Below, piece by piece: positions 42,314-48,225 of a DNA stretch of 48,225 bases. The DNA comes from Brasilonema sp. UFV-L1 (lineage in GTDB: Bacteria > Cyanobacteriota > Cyanobacteriia > Cyanobacteriales > Nostocaceae). Each line of letters opens with the position of its first letter. Within the stretch, counting starts at the first letter, position 1. The stretch spans positions 1 to 48,225 of the forward strand of contig NZ_QMEA01000037.1 in the NCBI RefSeq assembly GCF_012912105.1, written 5' to 3'. The position numbers were made by a program, and so were the translations under genes. Under the pieces are notes generated by a model. That model was not told where the DNA came from and did not search any database. It was given only the letters and a program-made list of their open reading frames with translations.

Positions 42314-42604
42314 ATGTCAATAGAAGCTGTTGATAGCCTAATACAAGCTGCTGGAAAAGATGTAGCTTTGCAACAAAAGCTAGAAGCCGCACAAGGATTT
42401 GCAGAAGTTGTTCAAATTGGAACCGAAAAAGGCTATCAGTTTACTGAGGAAGAAGTACAAGCGTTTTTAAGAGAAAGTGGTATTACTCTCGAAGGGATTC
42501 AACAAGAAGAACTATCTGAGGAAGCGTTGGATGCTGTCGCTGGGGGGTCTATTTGGGACGGAAAATGGACGGATAACGTGAGAATTAACATTCGGGGCTG
42601 GTAG
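42314..42604 (+). CDS. Nif11-type precursor, Arg/Trp core 3
   Basis: A 96-residue peptide with leader GYQFTEEEVQAFLRESG ending EALDAVAGG. The core is SIWDGKWTDNVRINIRGW: two Arg, one Lys, three Trp, terminal Trp. The pattern VRINIRGW alternates Arg or polar with Ile, as do VRIGW and LRFRDW in the siblings. GGAG lies before the ATG. Confidence 0.92.
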   Translation: MSIEAVDSLIQAAGKDVALQQKLEAAQGFAEVVQIGTEKGYQFTEEEVQAFLRESGITLEGIQQEELSEEALDAVAGGSIWDGKWTDNVRINIRGW

Positions 42605-42657
42605 TTCTGTTCAATATTATGCTTCGCTGCTGTGAAAATCATTGAGGTAATTTTACG

Positions 42658-42930
42658 ATGTCGAAAGAAGCGATCTCACAAATGATGCAATCTGCTAGTG
42701 AAAATCCTACTTTGCAACATCAACTAGAACAAGCTGGCGGATTAGCAGAAGTGGTGAAAATTGGAGCCGAAAAAGGCTATCAGTTTACTGAGGAAGAAGT
42801 GCAAGCTTTTCTATCCGAACGCGGCGTTAATTTTGAAGATAGCACAGAGGGAGAACTATCGGAGGAAACCCTGGAAACTGTCGCTGGTGGTTTTATTGTC
42901 GGGTGGGCGCTCAGGTTTAGAGATTGGTAA
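42658..42930 (+). CDS. Nif11-type precursor, Arg/Trp core 4
   Basis: A 90-residue peptide with leader GYQFTEEEVQAFLSERG ending ETLETVAGG. The core is FIVGWALRFRDW, 12 residues with two Arg and terminal Trp, the most hydrophobic of the four. The ribosome site is weaker than for the siblings (GAGGTAATTTACG). Its stop is 13 bases before the flavoprotein start, suggesting translational coupling of the last precursor with the enzyme. Confidence 0.92.
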   Translation: MSKEAISQMMQSASENPTLQHQLEQAGGLAEVVKIGAEKGYQFTEEEVQAFLSERGVNFEDSTEGELSEETLETVAGGFIVGWALRFRDW

Positions 42931-42943
42931 CACCTTGCTGATT

Positions 42944-44458
42944 ATGGATGTACTTCTAGCTTGGCAGGAACTCCTCAGTTCAGAAAATGTTTTAACCGAC
43001 GAAAAAACTATATCTGCTGTGCAAACAGCAACATTTGCAACCACACAGCGAGTGCTGGCGGTGATTCGGCCAGGCGATCGCGCAGAGGTGCAAGAATGTA
43101 TCAAAATTGCTAATCAATACCAAACACCGATTTATCCCATTAGCCGTGGTAAAAATTGGGGCTTGGGTTCGCGAGTTCCGGTTAAAGATAACTGTGTAGT
43201 GATGGATTTAAGCAGGCTTGATCGCATTGTCGATTATCATGAAAAACTTGCTTATATAACTGTTGAGCCAGGAGTTACTTTTCAACAAGTCTTTGAATAC
43301 TTGCGTGATATTCAGTCCAACTTATTTCTTTCGGTGATTGGTGGTCCTCCTGAAGGGAGTGTGATTGCAAATACGCTAGAAAGAGGTGATGGTATTGGAC
43401 CATTAGGCGATCGCATCAATTATGTTTGTGGATTTGAGGTAGTTCTACCGACGGGAGAATTAATTCACACTGGATTTGGAAGGTTTGCTAATGCCAAAAC
43501 TACGCCTGTGAGTCGTTGGGGTGTGGGGCCTTCTGTAGATGGGATATTCGCCCAATCTAACTTGGGAATAGTCACACAAATGACCGTTTGGTTAACGCCT
43601 ATCCCCAAATATTATCTATCTTTTAATTGTATAGTTAAAGATCATTCTCGTCTGCAACAACTCATAGATATTATTCAGCAATTAATTCTACAAGGCACAA
43701 TTAAGGAGAACTGTTTTAATTTTTGGAATTGCTACAAATTTTTAGCCAAAGAAGGGCGATATCCGTGGCAACTTTTAGGGGGAAAAACGCCCTTTTCGCT
43801 TCAAGAACTAAAAGGTACTGAACCTTGGTTCGGAACTGGAGATTTATATTGCGCCAGTCAAGAACAAGGATTAGCAGAACGGAAGATAATTGAGGAGGCA
43901 TTAGCCGGACGAGTAGAACAACTCATTTTTAGTGATCAAGAAGATAGCAGCAGCCCGTTAAAAGATGATATACGTCTTGGTATTCCTAGCAATATCAATA
44001 TCAAAAGTACTTATTGGCGAAAGAAAATTAAAATTCCTAAAAATCTAGATCCTGATAGAGATGCTTGTGGCGTTCTGTGGCTTTGTCTGCTTTTTCCTTT
44101 TGATGGGCAACCAATTGTTGAATCATTAAGAACTATTGAATCGACAATTAAATCTTATCAATTTGAGCCAAACATTGCCATAAATTGTTCGACAAGTAGA
44201 AGTGTAAAAATGTTTATAGCGATTATGTATGATCGCCAGGTACTCGAAGCAGATAGCCGAGCAATGGCATGTCACGATCACCTGTTACAATTGTTTGTTC
44301 AAGAAGGATATATTCCTTATCGCTTAGGCATTCAATCGATGCATTCTTTACCAACAGCACAAGATGATTATGACCAGTTAATTAGAAATATTAAAAACCA
44401 ATTAGACCCCAATAATATCCTTGCTCCTGGTCGATACGATTTTAGTAGGGATAAATGA
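42944..44458 (+). CDS. VAO/PCMH-type FAD-linked oxidase
   Basis: 504 residues from ATG 42944; the frame stays open back into the precursor, but that part is precursor sequence in another frame. The FAD-binding PCMH domain (about 50-240) has YPISRGKNWGLGS, VVMDLSRLDRIVDY and VEPGVTFQQVFEYL, then GGPPEGSVIANTLERGDG and FEVVLPTGELIHTGFG. These are close to the motifs of p-cresol methylhydroxylase and vanillyl-alcohol oxidase. The C-terminal cap (about 250-504) ends LDPNNILAPGRYD. Such enzymes oxidise benzylic positions by hydride transfer to flavin. With Trp-terminated precursors adjacent, oxidation of Trp or the C-terminus is a reasonable guess. Confidence 0.9.
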   Translation: MDVLLAWQELLSSENVLTDEKTISAVQTATFATTQRVLAVIRPGDRAEVQECIKIANQYQTPIYPISRGKNWGLGSRVPVKDNCVVMDLSRLDRIVDYHEKLAYITVEPGVTFQQVFEYLRDIQSNLFLSVIGGPPEGSVIANTLERGDGIGPLGDRINYVCGFEVVLPTGELIHTGFGRFANAKTTPVSRWGVGPSVDGIFAQSNLGIVTQMTVWLTPIPKYYLSFNCIVKDHSRLQQLIDIIQQLILQGTIKENCFNFWNCYKFLAKEGRYPWQLLGGKTPFSLQELKGTEPWFGTGDLYCASQEQGLAERKIIEEALAGRVEQLIFSDQEDSSSPLKDDIRLGIPSNINIKSTYWRKKIKIPKNLDPDRDACGVLWLCLLFPFDGQPIVESLRTIESTIKSYQFEPNIAINCSTSRSVKMFIAIMYDRQVLEADSRAMACHDHLLQLFVQEGYIPYRLGIQSMHSLPTAQDDYDQLIRNIKNQLDPNNILAPGRYDFSRDK

Positions 44459-44877
44459 ATTGGTTGAGGTATAGGTGGGGTTCCCTGTCCAAAACGATGC
44501 AAACCCTCCGTTTTTCTTGCTAGAGGGGATTTTATTATCTTTGCGATCAGCCGGAGACTTGACGCCCTTGCGTATCGCCTTCTCAAATAACTAGCAACTT
44601 GGGTTACTACCCAAACGCTGGCTGGTTGAGAGAACTTTTGGTTGGTTCAATTGGTGCCGTAGGTTGAGTAAGGACTATGAAATTTTACCTCAAACATCAG
44701 AAGCTTTTATTTACGTAGCGATGATTCGTTTGATGTTGAAGCAACTTGCGTAATTAAAGTTACCTATCTAAAACTTTTCAGACATCCTCTAAAGTTTTTT
44801 GTACTTTTTTCAAGCCGTCGAACTCAGGTTAAGATAGATGCCAAACCCTTGAAATACCCTATCCTGTTAGTTCGGTT
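44459..44877. other. Intergenic region
   Basis: No gene I can support. The first ~130 bases are GC-richer and repeat-like, the remainder AT-rich. It separates the RiPP unit from the importer genes. No ribosome-site match is seen directly before ATG 44878. Confidence 0.5.
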
Positions 44878-45906
44878 ATGAAAGTTCGTAGACGTATCGT
44901 CCTTCAAATGGGTGCAGGTGCAGTTGTTGCATCTGCAATTCATGGCTGCAATCAAAAAACGTCAAACCAACTAGTTACAAAGTCATCATCTTCAACAGAA
45001 AAAACAGAAATTGCTCCCAAAATTATTATTGGTTACTGGCCTGTATCAGCAAGTTTATCGTTCTATTTAGCTCTGGAAAAGGGATATTTTAAACAAGCCG
45101 GATTAAATGTAGACGCCAACAAATTCCCTGGAGCACAGCAGGTTGTTGAAGGGCTAATTGCTGGACGAGTTCAAGGTTCAGCGGCTATTGGATCGAGTAA
45201 TCTAGCTCTGGGGGAAATTTTACAACCTGGTTTATTTAAAATCATTGCATCCAATCCCAGCAATATTCAGAACGTGGTGGATGAGATTATTGTGGCTAAC
45301 AATAGTCCCATTAAAACAATTGACGACTTAAGAGGAAAAAAATTCGCTACAGGTCCTGGTCCTCAAAATCAAGCGTTAGCCAAAGGAATTTTAGAAAAAA
45401 TCGGTATCGATAATCCTCAAGTTATTCAATTGGAAACAAAGCAACACATTCCAGCGATTACCTCAGGTCAAATTGATGCTGCGTTTACCTTAGAGCCTAC
45501 CGGAGCGATTGGTCAACTTAAAGGAGTTACAAGGATACTCGAAACAGGGGTTATTGCCAAATACATTCTGGGAAACTCCAGTGTTCCTTGGTTTGGTGGT
45601 TCATCGACCCTGAGTACTCAATTCATTCAACAAAATCCTGAAGCCACGAAGAAATATATACAAGTTTATCGCCGCGCTATTCAAGACATTCGTAACAATC
45701 CAAATGAAGCGCGCAAATACTTGGCTGGTTACACTCCCATTGAAGGAGAATTAGCTAAAGCCGTTCCCATACCCGCCTTCAAAATGTATGATGAATTTAC
45801 AGATTCAGACTTGAAATACTTCCAAAAATTCTTCGATTATATGTATGAAAAACAAGTCTTTTCTAAAAAAGTAGACGTAACCTCTTTAATCTATAAGGAT
45901 GCCTAA
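44878..45906 (+). CDS. NMT1/SsuA-type ABC substrate-binding lipoprotein
   Basis: 342 residues. The N-terminus KVRRRIVLQMGAGAVVASAI leads to a lipobox-like HGC with Cys24, so it is probably an exported lipoprotein. The fold is the type II periplasmic binding protein of the NMT1/sulfonate/nitrate group: YWPVSASLSFYLALEKGYFK, then GPGPQNQALAKGILEKIGID and QIDAAFTLEPTGA. The ligand is unknown; sulfonate, taurine, pyrimidine precursor or another small organic ion are family options. Its stop overlaps the ATPase start by eight bases. Confidence 0.9.
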   Translation: MKVRRRIVLQMGAGAVVASAIHGCNQKTSNQLVTKSSSSTEKTEIAPKIIIGYWPVSASLSFYLALEKGYFKQAGLNVDANKFPGAQQVVEGLIAGRVQGSAAIGSSNLALGEILQPGLFKIIASNPSNIQNVVDEIIVANNSPIKTIDDLRGKKFATGPGPQNQALAKGILEKIGIDNPQVIQLETKQHIPAITSGQIDAAFTLEPTGAIGQLKGVTRILETGVIAKYILGNSSVPWFGGSSTLSTQFIQQNPEATKKYIQVYRRAIQDIRNNPNEARKYLAGYTPIEGELAKAVPIPAFKMYDEFTDSDLKYFQKFFDYMYEKQVFSKKVDVTSLIYKDA

Positions 45907-46702
45907 TGAAATGCTTGAATTCAACTCAAAGGCGAATTCTATTGATACAGAGGCAATTATCAGTATCAAAGGCTTGTGTAAGTCTTTTGCAGACCAGGTG
46001 CTGTATGAAAATTTTAATTTAGATTTACCCAAGGGATATTTCATCTCCATCTTTGGTCCCAACGGGTGTGGTAAATCCACTCTAATTAATATGATGAGTG
46101 GATTAGTGCCATTTGACAAAGGGCAGATATTAATTAATGATAAACCGATTCGTCGGGCGCGAATTGGTTATGTATTTCAGAATTATCGAGACTCACTATT
46201 TCCTTGGTTAAGTGCATTTGATAATATTGCTTATCCTCTCAAAGTAAAAGGGATATCGGAACGGGAGAGTAAACAGCGAGTTGAAAAATTAATTAGCGCT
46301 TTTGATATTAAATTAGATTTGAAACGCTATCCCTACAGTTTTTCAGGTGGACAACAACAACTAATATCAATTTTACGGGCACTAGTCGCTGAACCAGAGG
46401 TTTTGTTTCTCGATGAACCGTTCTCTGCACTGGACTTTGAAACAACTCTCTACGTTCGGGAAAAGTTACAAGAAATTTTTATGGAATCCTCACTCACAAT
46501 GGTGATGGTGGTTCATAATCTAGAAGAAGCAGTCTATCTGGCAGATATGATTCTGCTATTAAGTAAACGCCCTACCTCTTTGATTGAGATGGTTCATTAT
46601 AATGCTCCACGTCCGCGATCGCTAGAAATTCTATCTGAGCCAGACTTTATTCGTGTTAGCAGCCATTGTCTAAACGTGTTTCGCGAACAGATGCGCAAAT
46701 GA
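45899..46702 (+). CDS. ABC importer ATPase (SsuB/TauB-like)
   Basis: A 267-residue protein with Walker A GPNGCGKST (Lys59), Q-loop VFQNYRDSLFPW, signature FSGGQQQ, Walker B VLFLDEPFSALD and the switch His in MVVHNLEEA. The Q-loop RDSLFPW pattern is typical of nitrate/sulfonate/taurine importers. It is coupled to the binding protein upstream; the permease follows after 67 bases that hold a repeat arm. Confidence 0.93.
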   Translation: MPNEMLEFNSKANSIDTEAIISIKGLCKSFADQVLYENFNLDLPKGYFISIFGPNGCGKSTLINMMSGLVPFDKGQILINDKPIRRARIGYVFQNYRDSLFPWLSAFDNIAYPLKVKGISERESKQRVEKLISAFDIKLDLKRYPYSFSGGQQQLISILRALVAEPEVLFLDEPFSALDFETTLYVREKLQEIFMESSLTMVMVVHNLEEAVYLADMILLLSKRPTSLIEMVHYNAPRPRSLEILSEPDFIRVSSHCLNVFREQMRK

Positions 46703-46730
46703 TATGTATGAAGAGGGAGAGAATGGGAGA

Positions 46731-46760
46731 TAGGTAATCTTACGGCATGCAGGGAGTAAC
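46731..46760. repeat. Solo right arm of the MITE-like element
   Basis: TAGGTAATCTTAC...GGAGTAAC matches the right end of the 18112-18270 element over 30 bases. No left arm is present. It lies within the importer operon between ATPase and permease genes. Confidence 0.6.
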
Positions 46761-46769
46761 AAGCTGGCT

Positions 46770-47582
46770 ATGGCAACCCAGTCTCTACGAAACCAACAAA
46801 ATAAAACAGCTAAATCCTTAGTCTTCAAGAATATCGGTAACAAATTGCTGCCTCTGATTGGTGTTTTGTTGCTGTTTGTGATGTGGTGGTTAGTGGCTAA
46901 GTCGGGATGGATTAATCCGGTTTTGCTACCCACTCCGATTGATACTTTGGGTGAACTGTTTAAGGCAACGTTTAGTGGCACTCTGATGCAAGATTTCATC
47001 GCCACTGTGATGCGAACCTTCCAAGCGTTTCTCATTGCGGCTATCATAGGCGTTCCTTTAGGGATAGCGTTGGGAAGTTCAGAACCTGTCTATCGCAGCT
47101 TTGAGTTTTTGATTGACTTTTTTCGTTCCACGCCTGCGAGTGCTTTGATTCCGATGTTCATCCTTTTTTTCGGAATCGGTGAATTTAATAAAGTTGCGAT
47201 CGCAGCGTTTAGTGCTCTACTCATTATCGTGTTCAACAGCGCCTATGGCGTTATCCACACTACAAAGAACAGGATTTTAGCTGCGAAGGTGATGGGTGCT
47301 AATCGATTTAAGATTTTTAAAGATGTCTTGTTTTGGGAAAGTCTGCCTCAGACGTTTATTGGATTACGCAGCGCAATCAGTCTCGCCCTCGTGATTGTGA
47401 TTGTGGCAGAAATGTTTATTGGTACTGAAACCGGACTGGGTAAGCGTATCATTGATGCTCAACAAGTCCTGAATGTCAAGGATATGTATGCTTCTATTTT
47501 GATTACTGGCATTCTGGGGTATGCCCTAAATGCACTGTTCTTGCTAATTGAGAAACGATTTATTCATTGGAGTGGTAGGTAA
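46770..47582 (+). CDS. ABC importer permease (SsuC/TauC-like)
   Basis: 270 residues with six TM helices (the first at about 27-47, GNKLLPLIGVLLLFVMWWLV) and the EAA loop VMGANRFKIFKDVLFWESLP, which contacts the ATPase. FRSTPASALIPMFILFFGIG is typical of the BPD_transp_1 sulfonate/nitrate branch. It completes a three-gene importer. ATG chosen; no strong ribosome site because a repeat arm lies just upstream. Confidence 0.93.
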   Translation: MATQSLRNQQNKTAKSLVFKNIGNKLLPLIGVLLLFVMWWLVAKSGWINPVLLPTPIDTLGELFKATFSGTLMQDFIATVMRTFQAFLIAAIIGVPLGIALGSSEPVYRSFEFLIDFFRSTPASALIPMFILFFGIGEFNKVAIAAFSALLIIVFNSAYGVIHTTKNRILAAKVMGANRFKIFKDVLFWESLPQTFIGLRSAISLALVIVIVAEMFIGTETGLGKRIIDAQQVLNVKDMYASILITGILGYALNALFLLIEKRFIHWSGR

Positions 47583-47732
47583 GAAGTCAGGGGAAGCAAT
47601 GCGATTTTGTGGGATGAACCCAAAACGAGAGCGATCATCGAAGATTTTCCTCAGTACAAAAATATATTTCTAACAGAAAGTAGAGTATTAATAGGCGATC
47701 GCCTCAAGAGTTCCGGTGGAAATTAGCCAATA

Positions 47733-47752
47733 GCCCCCAACTTACTGGGGGC
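47733..47752. terminator. Short GC hairpin between convergent genes
   Basis: GCCCCCA pairs with TGGGGGC around a six-base loop, followed by GTAAATTATTG. It lies between the convergent permease and the minus-strand hypothetical gene, where a bidirectional terminator is expected; the U-run is weak. Confidence 0.55.
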
Positions 47753-47785
47753 GTAAATTATTGAATGCGGCAAACAGATAACGAG

Positions 47786-48124
47786 CTATTGTACCAAAAT
47801 CGAGCGTATCAAAATGCTCATAACCTCACCTGTATTACCAGTTGGTACAAGGGGACTCCAATCACCAATTGAAGCGTATTTGAGTTGATGCAGAACGCGA
47901 ATTGTGCTCTTTACAGCTTTCGGAGAACCAATGAGTGTGTGTTTAATGAGTTCTCTTTGTGCGGATGCTTGAGAGTTCGTTTGATTGGGGGTGGGTGTAT
48001 TTGCGTTGTCAGCACTGGACAAAAAACCTTGAGTTATCGATTGTAAAGAATAATTTCCACCATCTTTTAGCACCACCGCGCTTGCTTGACTTTGCACGTA
48101 TTGTTCTAACTGCAATTGAGTCAT
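47786..48124 (-). CDS. Conserved cyanobacterial hypothetical protein
   Basis: 112 residues from ATG 48124; a TTG at 48178 would add 18 residues. The middle is low-complexity (NANTPTPNQTNSQASAQ) and the end is well ordered: SPKAVKSTIRVLHQLKYASI, then GDWSPLVPTGNTGEVMSIL. I recall this C-terminal pattern from short cyanobacterial hypothetical proteins, but no function is known to me. It is not obviously linked to the importer or the RiPP genes. The real start is uncertain because of the low-complexity N-terminus. Confidence 0.7.
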   Translation of the reverse strand: MTQLQLEQYVQSQASAVVLKDGGNYSLQSITQGFLSSADNANTPTPNQTNSQASAQRELIKHTLIGSPKAVKSTIRVLHQLKYASIGDWSPLVPTGNTGEVMSILIRSILVQ

Positions 48125-48225
48125 TAGTTGCTCGTCATATGCGATACGCTCGCTGTCTTGCCTCTGGCTTATCGCCAATTGACTAGAAAGCCAGATAATG
48201 GAATAAATTAGTTTATAGTGGAACA

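Noticed and set aside
42761-42943. N-terminal extension of the FAD oxidase into the fourth precursor
   Set aside because: The overlap is precursor coding sequence in another frame; the PCMH protein proper begins near MDVLLAWQELL.
44878-47582. RiPP exporter or immunity transporter
   Set aside because: It has a periplasmic binding lipoprotein and SsuBC-type partners, so it is an importer; no feature links it to the peptides.

Overview
The window reads as chromosome from a filamentous, probably heterocystous cyanobacterium. Signs are frequent HIP1-type GCGATCGC palindromes, 7-bp short tandem repeats (ATTCAAA, TGTTGAG and AGTTATC types), MITE-like intergenic repeats, and NHLP- and Nif11-type leader peptides. 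No rRNA, tRNA or CRISPR array was seen.

Most of it is a multi-product RiPP (ribosomally made, modified peptide) island. I count twelve precursor genes ending a leader in a double-Gly motif: two graspetide-like (59-298, 3271-3486, minus strand), three NHLP-type (639, 6129, 22509) and seven Nif11-type (10707, 11293, 11647, 41563, 41978, 42314, 42658). They sit beside different maturation enzymes. These are a decayed ATP-grasp ligase (2858-3113), a 2OG-Fe(II) oxygenase with a metallo-beta-lactamase-fold partner (3586-5650), a class II lanthipeptide synthetase LanM with a ProcM-like CCG zinc site (6721-9993), a radical SAM/SPASM enzyme beside two precursors carrying an X-Tyr-Gly motif (11293-13226), and a second radical SAM enzyme with an unknown partner (22509-25409). 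One export module follows: HlyD-type adaptor, C39 peptidase/ABC exporter and a second NHLM ABC transporter (26764-33493). A roughly 49-bp upstream element recurs before the lanthipeptide precursor, the XYG precursors and the exporter, with a weaker copy before the 22509 precursor. This suggests common control.

Between the processing genes lie a Cache-HAMP protein, a large permease-like membrane protein, a MinD-type ATPase, a HExxH metalloprotease candidate and a tandem cNMP-binding-fold protein (13232-22030). After the exporter come a LysR remnant, an orphan ABC-2 permease with a TetR regulator and a decayed permease paralogue, and a Tat-targeted FAD oxidoreductase with an inserted Rieske centre (33668-37980).

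The most novel-looking unit is 38184-44458. Four tandem Nif11 precursors have short Arg/Trp-rich cores that all end in Trp. They are flanked by a UPF0489 (peptide-arginase-like) protein fused to TPRs, a second MBL-fold protein and a VAO/p-cresol-methylhydroxylase-type flavoprotein. The likely chemistry is Arg-to-ornithine conversion plus a flavin-dependent oxidation, but this is inference. The right end holds an NMT1/SsuA-type ABC importer (44878-47582) and a conserved hypothetical gene.
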